Assembly (NCBI GenBank): GCA_021229015.1
Contig: CM037794.1
Coordinates: 36,782,827 to 36,846,826 of the forward strand
DNA length: 64,000 bases
DNA from: Solen grandis
Lineage: Eukaryota > Mollusca > Bivalvia > Adapedonta > Solenidae
Direction of reading: 5' to 3'
This document shows, one piece after another, positions 34,891 to 45,189 of the stretch. A program made the translations under genes and the position numbers. The first letter of the stretch is position 1. Every line of letters starts with the position of its first letter. Under the pieces are notes generated by a model, which saw only the letters and a list, made by a program, of their open reading frames with translations, was not told the DNA's origin and searched no databases.

Positions 34891-35139
34891 AGAGTTACAT
34901 TTTTTTTATCAGGAAAGTCTTTATTATATAAAATTCAAAATAATTAAATGATTTTTGTCATATTTATCAATATAACCGTAATGTTCTTTCTTGATATTAA
35001 TCTTAATCGCATAATCCATCTTTAAACACTTTTTGGCGTCTTATATACCTTTATAAACATATTTACATACTCCAACCAACTCAAACGCTACCCAATGTTT
35101 CTTCTCCCTTTCCATAAATGTTATTGTTGATGTTTCTAG

Positions 35140-35231
35140 AAAATTGGTGTCAAACTCCAGCATTTTGAAATAGAGGCACTGGCAAATTCCATATCTGGGA
35201 AGGGTTACAACAAAAATGTGATCAACTACAG
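35140..35231 (+). CDS. EF-hand-like gene, second visible exon (copy B unit)
   Basis: Acceptor TGATGTTTCTAG (to 35,139) and donor CAG|GTATGT (35,232). Thirty codons plus two bases: KIGVKLQHFEIEALANSISG then KGYNKNVINY. Together with the preceding exon it looks like the second half of an EF-hand pair (helix, short loop, helix, ending in a VINYR-like strand). Entry phase 0 and exit phase 2 fit the neighbours at 33,414 and 38,235 exactly. That phase agreement across four exons is the main evidence for one gene. Confidence 0.75.
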
Positions 35232-36821
35232 GTATGTACCCTTACACGTCTGGCATACCGGGCATGAAGTTCTTTCGAATATTATCCATGGTAGATATAA
35301 CTGTCCAGCACCCACAATACAAGACAACTCACGTGCAATGAAATCATGATTTTCTGATTTTCTGAAGTAATCGGAGATTATAAGTTTTTATTTCAATTAT
35401 GCTACAAGCAAAAGCAGTTCATGCATGATGCTCAAAGAAGCCTTGTTTCTTTTATCTGTGTGTGTGTGTGTGTGTGCTAATCGTTCTGGCTTGCCCTTGG
35501 GCGGCCGGATATAAAGTAAGATTTTTCTATAAGAAAGCAAAGTTTCTGCATCAGTACAAAGGGTATGGTTCTTGATTTCTGGGTAGTAATTTCTTTACGA
35601 AGCCGGAGACCACACATTGATCCCATGAATTCTATCAACTTATACGATTAGATAATTTGAGAAAGACCAATCAATAAATGTTTTGGAAGCGTTATTGGCA
35701 GAAAAGCTCTTCTGTGAAGAGGTGTATTTCGTCCTTTTTTATCATTCGTAACATCACAATTTTTGCGCTGTTTTCATGACAAACATACTTTCATGCGCAC
35801 TGTTTCAACTTTACAGAGGTCTACTATGTTGCAATGAATCAGCATTAACTCAATCGTAAATGTGAAAATTTGCATGTTCCTCTCTCTCTCTCTGTCACTG
35901 CCTCTCTCTCTCTCATGTCCTGATTACACTGTGCATGTATGTAGTGATCGGTCTGTTAAATATAAATACACTTTAAACAGCAACAATTCTGGAATAACTC
36001 TTAGGGGAAATGGTTAGAATGTCGGCTTGCTAATCCGTGGCCCAGGGTTCGATTCCCGGGCGAAGTCGGATATATTCGTGATTTTAAAGGTTATATTTAC
36101 CTGAATAGTGTCATAATTCATAGGACTGATAAAGTATTAAATTCACGATAATACGTATAACCATGATAACTAGAAAATAATAATCGAATCGTTTGCTAGC
36201 TTTTTTGAAAAGCTACCCTTGTCGATCGTGATAGTTCCTATTATCACACCCGAGTAAATTTTACTCTATCACCGGCAATGAAAGATGATGGAAAAGTCAA
36301 GGTCGGAAAAGGTTTTTTTTTTAATTTTATTTCAACTGCAAGGTTTTCAGTACTGTTTCAATCGCAAATTTGAACCGGTGTAAAGATAGATATTGCCGTA
36401 ATTGTCTACTGTATTGTATATACGACAGTCGTTACTTACCTAAAGGGAAAACATTAATAAAACAATGAAGAGAAATAGAAATGAAGAGAAAAGAGAATAT
36501 GCAGCGCATACGCGTTATTCCTGAGTGAAATGTACACGGAACATCGGTACATGTAGTAGGTCGACAGCCCTATAAATATTTATATAATTAAATATTCATC
36601 CACTCCTAAATTAAATTTTCCCTTAGTAAATTCCCCCTGTATTCATAGGAGAAATTTCATCCTACGCTGCTGCTATATTGGTATACTAACAAAAGCACTC
36701 ATATTATTTTTCTAAGGCAGGTAACCCCCTGTTTTTATTTCATATTTTAGTATATCAGGAAATCCTGAATGTTTTGAAAATGAAATTATGAAACTATAGT
36801 AAATGTAATATATGTGGGTAG
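35232..36821. other. Intron of EF-hand-like gene
   Basis: Contains (TG)n at 35,457-35,477, (CT)n at 35,881-35,914 and a tRNA-like piece at 36,003-36,070. No other feature seen. Confidence 0.55.
36003..36070 (+). repeat. tRNA-like sequence, probably SINE head
   Basis: GGGGAAATGGTTAGAATGTC (A-box region), loop TTGCTAA with a possible GCT anticodon, and CAGGGTTCGATTCCCGGGCG (B box with paired T stem). The anticodon stem pairs poorly and the long variable arm of a tRNA-Ser is missing, so a tRNA pseudogene or SINE head is more likely than a working tRNA. Confidence 0.6.
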
Positions 36822-37766
36822 TGTCGGGTTCCTACAGTACAATTAAACTGAGGCTGAAGAACATGTTCACACATTTATTATCACAAATATATCCACTATC
36901 ACATTCACCATCACAATGTTCTCAATATTCCAAAAGGCTTCCTTATCCTAATCCTGGTAGAGCAGAAACACTCTGAAATAAACAAACAATACAAATTGGC
37001 AAATGTTTCTACTGCTATAACTTTCCTTTTATGAATAATATATTAATGAGTAATTGTGTGTCCAGTGGCCCTAAAACGATATTAAACATATAACACAGTT
37101 AAAAGAATGTTAAGAGCATCAGTACAAACAATAGCATACAATATCATAGAATACACATTAGACATTATCAATTTCCATCTTATAGATCTCTAAAATCTGC
37201 AATAGGTTGCTTAACATACACAGACAACAGAAAAAATACATTGACAGGACTTACCAACTTTGGGCTGAGTGCCTTTCTAACTTCTCCCTCTCAGTACTGT
37301 ACAGGTGTAGATGCCTCATGCAGTTGATTACTCTGTAATATTAGTAGTCAATATAACATTTCATGTCTTGTTATTAATATGGTTTTAAACATAAATGCTA
37401 CCATCTTGAGATGTAGGCTTTTAAACAAAGCACAGAGCTTGTACGTTTACTCCAAATTACTATCAGCAAATATTTCCAAAATAACACAAGCATTGCCCAT
37501 TGCAAATACCAGAAAGAACAATAAATAAGAATAGATTATGAATTACAAATGAATAAAACTTACCAAACCAATGACCAGTAATGAACAATACAATTTAATT
37601 ATCTCAGCAGCACAAAAAGTAGCGTCCTGCTTCTTGTAAAAAAATCGTGCAGAATGACTCCAAAGCGGGAAAGTATAAATAGGAAGTCACTCTTGTCAAA
37701 CAAAGCTCAACCAAAGGGAAATAACTTCAAAGGACATATAACACCAATTTACTCAACCCTGATACA
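36822..37766 (-). mobile_element. Possible solo LTR
   Basis: Read on the minus strand, 945 bases start TGTATCAGGGTTG and end GTAGGAACCCGACA. There is a TATA-like TATTTATA (from TATAAATAGG at 37,674) and a later AATAAA (from TTTATT near 36,877), the expected order U3, R, U5. No matching target duplication is seen (TAAAT versus GGTAG), and no internal retroviral-type genes are present. The call rests on termini and signal order only. Confidence 0.4.
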
Positions 37767-38234
37767 TAAATTCTGACCGGGAACTTGACCGGGAACTTAT
37801 CTATAGTTATTTAATGAATATTTCAATGCTATTATTGAAAGGGTCTTCTTTAAAGTGGAAAAATGATACTACCTTACCCCCCCCCCCCTTTCGAAACCCT
37901 CTGCTGGGTTCCTTGTATTTTTTAAGATATAATCATTCCATCTTTATACTTGTATTGACTTATGGAGACGTAAACTTCGTCTCATATGATTGCCACTAGT
38001 TTGTTGATACACACTCTACTTTAAAACACCAATTACCACGTTCACAAATATACGATTGTATTCTCAATACAATATAGACCTCCTGGGGCAAGAAAGGTAA
38101 GAAAATACCCTTGTCAAATCGGGAAGTGTTTCTTTTAATTGCGACATGACATACTATCTAGCAATCAGGATCATTTAAACCTGAGTTATATTTTATAGTT
38201 ATTTCCACCTGACCTTTAAAATAATTTGGAACAG

Positions 38235-38374
38235 GAAGTTATGCCTGGCTGTCCGAGAAGTTGTCCATGTAGAGCGGGAGCGAAAGATAAAGGAGAGGGA
38301 GGAGTGGATACAGATGAAGACCTACCACAACCAGATTTTGCAGAAGGCCACACTCACGGAGAGTCACGGGTTCG
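38235..38374 (+). pseudogene. Penultimate exon of EF-hand-like gene, copy B, donor lost
   Basis: The same 46-codon charged exon as 362-501, with one visible residue change (HEERER to HVERER). The acceptor TTTGGAACAG and reading phase are intact and fit exon 35,140-35,231. The donor G|GTACGT of copy A is here G|GAACGT, so the GT is lost. A GT four to five bases further on would shift the frame. With the broken last exon this suggests the C terminus of copy B is defective, unless intron retention or another exon is used. Confidence 0.75.
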
Positions 38375-38572
38375 GAACGTGGCTCTAACAAACTTTTAAC
38401 TGAACTTGCGACCTAGCGGTATACCATCGAAAGTCCGAAATTTTATTAAAATAATTTAATTAGGAGTTAGTCCTGTATTAGCCAGCTACGAAAAAAAGGC
38501 AGTCCAGTATTGTTGAGCTGATATATTGGTGCACAAAGACGCTCGAGTGTAAAACGTGTATACATGTATAAT

Positions 38573-39955
38573 CATTATAGGGACCGCCTCATTGTAAGGA
38601 CCTCCTCACAATTGGGAACATATCACCATTGAGGTCATCACACCGTTGTGACCACCTAACAATTATCACAATTATGCTTATTTCATGTTTGGGTCAACCT
38701 AACAATTTGAACAAACTTATTATCTGACTTTATGAACCACTTTACTACTGAGATCACCTTATTATTGGAGCACCTCACTTTTAGAACCACTCACCGTTGA
38801 GATCATTTCACCATAGGGACCGCCTCACTATTAGCACCATTTCACTATTGGGACCAACTCACTATTAGGACCATATCACCTTTGAGACCATTTCACTATT
38901 GGGACCATTTACTATAATGATAATTTCACTATTGGGACCAACTCACTATTTGGACCATTTCAACATAATGACCATCCCACTATTAGGACCATTTCACCAT
39001 AGGGATCACCTCACTTTTAGGACTATCTCACTATATGCACCACCCCACTCTTAGGACCATTTCACCATTGGGATAAGATCTCTTTTAGGACCATTAAACA
39101 ATTGGGACCACTTCACAATTGGGACCACCTCACTATTAGGACCATTTTACCATTGGGACCATTCCACTATTCGGACCATTTAACTTTAATGACAATTTCA
39201 CTTTTGGGAAATAACTCACTATTAGGACCATTTCACTAAAGGGGCCACCTCACTAATAGGACCGTTTCACCATTGGGACCACCTCATTTTTATCACTATT
39301 TCATTATAGGGACCACCTCACTATAGGAACCACTTCACTTTTTAGACCATTTCACTATTGGGACCACCTCACTATTAGGACCATTTCACTATAGGGACCA
39401 CCTTACTATAAGGACAATTTCCCCATAGGGACCACCATACTATTAGGACTATTTCACTATAGGGACCAACTCACTGTTGGGACCATTTCACTTTTGGGAC
39501 CATTTCACTATAGGGACCAACTCACTATTTGGACCATTTCACTATTGGGACCATTTCACTATAAGGACCACCTTACTATTAGGACAATTTCACTATAGGG
39601 ACCATTTCACGATAGGGACCATTGCAATATATGGACCATTTCACTATAGGGATCACCTCACTATTAGGACCATTTCACTATTGGGACCACCTCACTATTG
39701 GGACCATTTTACTATAGGGACCACCTCACAATTGGGACCATTTCACTATTGGGACCATTTCACTATAGGGACCACTTCACTTTTAGGACCATTTCACTAT
39801 TGGGACCATTTCACTTTTGGGACCATTTCACTTTTAGGACCACATCACTTTTAGGACCATTCGACTGTTGAGACCATTTCACCATCGGGACCATTTCACT
39901 TCTGAGATCAACTTATCTTTTAGAACATCTTACAATTGACACCACCTCATTATTG
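38573..39955 (+). repeat. 17-base minisatellite, copy B
   Basis: The counterpart of 699-2,225, with the same GGGACCATTTCACTATT units but a different internal arrangement. The open frame 39,477-39,854 is a by-product. Confidence 0.93.
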
Positions 39956-40369
39956 AAGACCCTCTTCCCCTAGTTTCCCTGTAGTAAGTATTGTCATTTG
40001 AAAGGAACAGCGGAAACGGGTCATTTTAAGCTATTTTGTCTTGAATCCAGACAAAGAATAAAAATCAATACTAACCTTAATATTAAGAGTTTAAATGAGG
40101 GAGGAATCCGGATTTATTCATTTTGTTTTCTGAGTGAAAACCCAGCATATAAATACATAATAATTTTAATCGTTAAACAGTTTTGTGTATAGTGATTTTA
40201 CCAATCAACTCATTGCCCTTTTGGCTTATGCTTTGTAGCATAAGCAGTAGAGAAATAATCACTTGAGTTTTATGTCTCCAGTCCTATGGAACCCTTGTCT
40301 ACATGAAAAAGATTTGGTGCCGCCTAACTGCGATATCTTTCCGCAGACGACTGGTGTGTATCGACATCA

Positions 40370-40425
40370 AGTCACGCGGCTTGGCATCGAACCTTTGATC
40401 TCTCGGTTATGGGAAAATGCTCTTA
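40370..40425 (-). repeat. tRNA-like SINE head fragment, copy B
   Basis: The counterpart of 2,675-2,735, with a minus-strand AAAGGTTCGATGCC B-box-like core. Confidence 0.45.
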
Positions 40426-41519
40426 CTGATACAGTCTTTATGAACAGTATTTATACAGTCTTGACAACCTGATTAAGGTAATCCATCCATCATTTATTTT
40501 TGATCATCGTCCATCAAGTGATCGTGGGAATGTTTTGCATATGTAATTAGAAAATAAAGGCAAAAGCAATAAGTTTTTGTCGAACATTAAATATTTCTGT
40601 TGAATTTCATGCTAAACCAATGGTTATATTGTAATCAAAATGGTTACTTAATCACCCTGATTAACCTATTGTGTAAACAGCCTAATCAATATATTATTTA
40701 TATTTGATAAATATAGTCACCAGCGTTCGAGAAGTTTGTTTCTATAGACCTTATAACCTAACCGAAGTTTTATACAACTGATTACCACGTTTTAACCATG
40801 ATTTTAGCCAAACCATGATCATAACCCATGGTTAAATTTTAACGAAGGTTTATTCAAATGGGTGAATGTCGCTAACTCGTGTGTTACACTTAATCGTTAG
40901 CACGTCATACGCTAGCTGTACACAAGAAGTATGCATGATAACTGTTACCTTCTCTTTCAGTTGATTGTCGGCGTATGGATGGCTGCATGGCGCTTTTAAG
41001 TACGACCAATTTCTGCTGGTCCCCGGTTTCCGTTTCCGTTAATATACAATGGTTTAACTGCATTCGTCGTAATGCTTACTGCTAAGAGACTAGCCACAGG
41101 ACATTAGATTTACAAGTGATGCATAAAATACATTGCAAACGTACACAATGTCATTTACTAATTTACGTAGATGTACATTAAAGCTGTATACATAGACTTA
41201 TAAGTAGTGAGAAGAAACAACCCAATAACACAAATGAAATAGTCAGTAGAAAGCATAATCTTTGCATGTATACGCAAGCACTTCTCATTGAAGATGAATG
41301 CATGTGTAAGTTACATCAACCGATTATTTACGTAAATGCCTTTCCATAAGTTTAAGTCTTTATAAAACAAGTGTTTTCGTCATCTTACTTTCGCGTTTTC
41401 ATCATCATCATACTTTTGCTTTTTCGTCATCGTACTTTCGCGATTTCGTGTTTTCGCGTTTAAAATTCCTCCATTCATAGGCTAATATGTAGATGGTCCT
41501 AACGGAATACCGTACGTAC

Positions 41520-41826
41520 TGGTGTAACAATGGTTCCTGAAGATAAGATGGTTTAACGACCCGCCTGCATTATTTCAATAATTTAGTGACTCTATATGAG
41601 ACAGACACGTTGTCTAAACACGATGATATGCCATAAGCAAATGACATGTTATCAGACTCAGTCACACTATCCTTACACTGGGCCAACAATGCTTAGAATT
41701 GCCCTGATGTTCTGAGAACAGCGCAATGGAGATATTCCAGAACTACTACTTTGTGTATGTTGCGGCCGAGGATCGGACCAACGACCTTTCGACCTTATAG
41801 AGCGGGTACTCTAATTACTCGGGGCC
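41520..41826 (-). mobile_element. tRNA-derived SINE, copy B
   Basis: The counterpart of 4,735-5,030. Same head, body and GGCGGGTCGTTAAACC end; only scattered base changes. Confidence 0.8.
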
Positions 41827-41962
41827 GGTTTAAAAGTAGGTTCTAGGGATCTTGTTTTGTGAGTGTGTGTGTGTGTGTTAAATTGTGATGGTTCACGTTA
41901 ATTTAGTTCTTCAGCTTATAACTCCATGAAGTAATATTCTTGCTTGTGATAAATGGTTTCAG

Positions 41963-42153
41963 CTCCAGCCTCGATTGCCGACATCGATTCATTTAAATCC
42001 CTTTCCAAGAGGAACAGCTACCAAACTCTGCCCCTTGTTACCCAGTCAGGTGTCGATGACGTCAGCACACGGAAGTAGACTTCAGCTTTCTTTGTGTACG
42101 CCATTAGAATCCACAAGATCTATGGTTATCTCATCAATCAAGCCCAAAAAGAA
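41963..42153 (+). pseudogene. Terminal exon of EF-hand-like gene, copy B, frameshifted
   Basis: Begins after the same GGTTTCAG acceptor. Eleven bases present in copy A after CCCCTTGTTAC are missing, with a repeated TAC at the junction, so the frame shifts and meets TAG at 42,076-42,078. About 75 bases later an element is inserted within the former lysine-rich coding part; the remaining exon end resumes at 43,041. A poly(A) signal is kept at 43,132. The copy is a pseudogenised end, compared with the open exon in copy A. Confidence 0.85.
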
Positions 42154-43040
42154 CAAGAGGGCCAAGATGGCCCTAGATCGCTCACCTGAGAAAAGTATCA
42201 TTCATTGCCTGTACAAAACAGATTGCTTTAGAATTAAGATGATGAGGTGAAACAATGTTCAGGAATTTTCTGACCCCATCCACAAAAGATATCATCATGA
42301 CAAACATTCTGCCAAAGTTTGAGGATGATTGGACCAAAAATGTTGCCCTCAGAGTGTAAACAAGATTTTTCTAAGATTTGACTACTGACCTACTTTTTGA
42401 TCCAACCTGACCCATTTTCAAAAGGTTCAAGATATCATCAAGACAAACATTCTGACCAAGTTTGAGGAAGATTGGATCAAAATTGTGGCCTCTAGTGTGT
42501 AAACAAGATTTTTCTAAGATTTGACCTACTGACCTACTTTTTGATCCAACCTGACCCATTTTCGAAAAGTTTCAAGATATCATCAAGACAAACATTCTGA
42601 CCAAGTTTGAGGAAGATTGGATCAAAATTGTGGCCTCTAGTGTGTAAACAAGATTTTTCTAAGATTTGACCTACTGACCTACTTTTTGATCCAACCTGAC
42701 CCATTTTCGAAAGGGTTCAAGATATCATCAAGACAAACATTCTGACCAAGTTTGAGAAAGATTGTCTCAAAATTGTGGCCTCTAGTGTGTAAACATCAAA
42801 ATTGTTGACGGACGACAAGATTTTTCTAAGATTTGACCTACTGACCTACTTTTTGATCCAACCTGACCCATTTTCGAAAGGGTTCAAGATATCATCAAGA
42901 CAAACATTCTGACCAAGTTTGAGGAAGTTGGATCAAAATTGTGGCCTCTAGTGTGTAAACATCAAATTGTTGACGGACGACGGCCGACGGACAATCAAGT
43001 CTCCCAAAAGCTCACCCTGAGCTATGCTCAGGTGAGCTAA
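42154..43040 (+). mobile_element. CAAGAGGGCC element 4 (145-base core), in a coding exon
   Basis: Starts CAAGAGGGCCAAGATGGCCC..CGCTCACCTGAG and ends GACGGACGACGGCCGACGGA, then the hairpin AGCTCACCCTGAGC-TAT-GCTCAGGTGAGCT and AA. The core has about four monomers of 145 bases similar to those of element 1 (GATTTGACCTACTGACCTAC). One monomer junction carries an internal copy of the 3' region (ATTGTTGACGGACGAC near 42,800-42,816). Copy A shows the empty site at about 5,372-5,380 (AAGAAGAAAAAGAAGAC). Confidence 0.9.
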
Positions 43041-45189
43041 AAAGAAGACAACTATGAAACGAAAAGGGAAATAATAAAACAACAACACAATATTGCATTT
43101 TCAATTTATTAACCTTATAGCTATTACTATGAATAAAATTGTTGCATAAAGCAACGGACACTGAACGCTTGCCATTTCAAGAACAAGACTTTGGCACAAA
43201 TTGCATGCTTATCATAATGTGATATTTATTTGTGTTAGTTATATTAAATTGCCTTTTTAACACTTTAAATGTGTAATCGTTTATTAATAGTGTAATTTAA
43301 TATTTGAAATGCAAAGGTTGATAGTTTCCGAAGATGATGGGCTTTCTAAGTATGCTAAAAATACAACGTATGTAGTTCAGTATCCCCCATTATACCAGAC
43401 AGCTAAACGGATATGGGATAGCATTATATGTACTTCTGGCAATAATAGCAAAAATGTTCTGTCTAGGCACATTATCATGTTTACAAGTTTCTATTAAAGT
43501 TTATGACAATAACATCAAAATTTAGAATATACAATGTTTTCTTAACCATATCATTGATGATTTATAACAACTGATTAGATCTCCATATCTCTGCTTAAAT
43601 ATACGAATTAACGTTTCATGTATATCACCATCCTGGGTAATCCTATCCTAAACAAAACAAAAAATCTAAGATGCGAAAAATATTCGATTTGCTTCATCTG
43701 GCTTTTTTAGAAACGTAAGACAAATCTGTTAATATCTCTAAAATATCAACACCAGCATCTTCAGCAATTCGTAAAGTAACACATGACGCAAAAATCCAAC
43801 ATTCTCTTAAAAACATATAATTATCAGTATGGGGCATAACGCAAAAAGGTTCAATCACAGAATTAATACTAAATCTGTACTAAAGAATATTTTGATAAAA
43901 ATGCTTTATTGAAAGAATAGCCCTTTGAACCTGTGAAGAAATATCATCCATTGCATTATTCAAAGATTTTTGTGGAGTTAACGGTTTATTTATTAACAGA
44001 CGTACATCTGACAGCTGCTGCTTTGAAAAACATATAATTTTCGTGTCATTGACCACTAATAGCGGTTGTATTTAAAATATTTTTATGACAGTGTAAATAT
44101 TACGAATCACTGCGTGTAAAAATTTCGGATGACATTTTGCTCAAACTTAAGGATTAAACTCTCTTTGATATTTTTTTTCTTATAAAATTTTAATTAAAAA
44201 AAGGAAATAAATGTCCTGTTGTTTGGTTTTCCCATGTCTTCATTTAAAATAAATATTTGAATTAAGTCAAATACGAAAATTAGCTACATCATCGACAAAA
44301 ATTAAACACAGTATAGCGATATATATCATTGGTTATAAAATTAGATATTACATTTTGTCTGAAGAGGATTGGTAACTCATTTATCCTTTACCTCATGCAT
44401 ATACATGTAAAAATTTACAACTTGGCGAATATTACTTGACTGAAATAAATACCGTATATGAAACAATTACTTTTTCTTAGCCATGCAGACTCTGTAGAAT
44501 ATGATCTACAGTATTGCATGAGCAAACAGAGGAGATCCTCTAGAAGGAAAGGTCTGATCTGGATTTGCTCTGTTTGCTAAGACATCAAAACGAGTATTTG
44601 AGGTAAAGAGAAATAAAAATAACAAAAATAGCATATCACCCTGCCTTATATCAATAACATTTGCAAAAAAAAAAAATAATAATAAAAAAAAGTTACTTCA
44701 ATAACAGATTTTTTTTTTCATATACAAAGCTTATAGAACACGAAATTTTTGGGATTCAAAAAGCTTATTGTGCTTAATTTATGAAATGCTATACGAGAAT
44801 CCGGTATCAAATATACACGACAAAACAATCTGTGATTAATAAAAACCTCTGCTTCCGCCTATTTACCTATTTTTTATTTGTCCACAATAAAACTTATACA
44901 TAGTATTTGTGATCAAAGTCACACGTACTATATTACTAAAATAATGATACAAACACAGTCAGGTGCTTTTAAAATCCATTGCTACTTCTAAGAAAAGAAC
45001 AAATAAAAAAATCACGCACTTCAATACTGTTTAAATTTTCTTCTATGAGAAAAATCCTTTACAAAGCAATAGCTTACATACAGTTCTACGCAGATTATAT
45101 ACAGCATAGTATGCTTATGTGCGTGATCATTCAGCTGAAGTCATAAATAATTTAACAAGCTATACAAATCCAAAACCCATTCTGATCTT
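43041..45189. other. Intergenic region between convergent genes, copy B
   Basis: The counterpart of 5,380-7,504. It holds poly(A) signals at 43,132 (plus) and 44,873 (minus) and the inverted repeat at 44,521-44,578. A 62-codon open frame at 43,309-43,497 is frameshifted in copy A and not called. Confidence 0.6.
44521..44578. repeat. Conserved inverted repeat downstream of TLR, copy B
   Basis: AGCAAACAGAGGAGATCC and GGATTTGCTCTGTTTGCT, the counterpart of 6,838-6,895. Confidence 0.7.

Noticed and set aside
36003..36070. Functional tRNA-Ser gene
   Set aside because: Anticodon stem pairs poorly and the long variable arm is missing; a SINE head or pseudogene is more likely.
36822..37766. Complete LTR retrotransposon
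   Set aside because: Only one LTR-like unit is present, without internal genes or a matching target duplication; kept only as a possible solo LTR.
43309..43497. 62-codon open frame in copy B as a small gene
   Set aside because: Frameshifted in copy A and placed past the poly(A) signal of the neighbouring gene; no domain.
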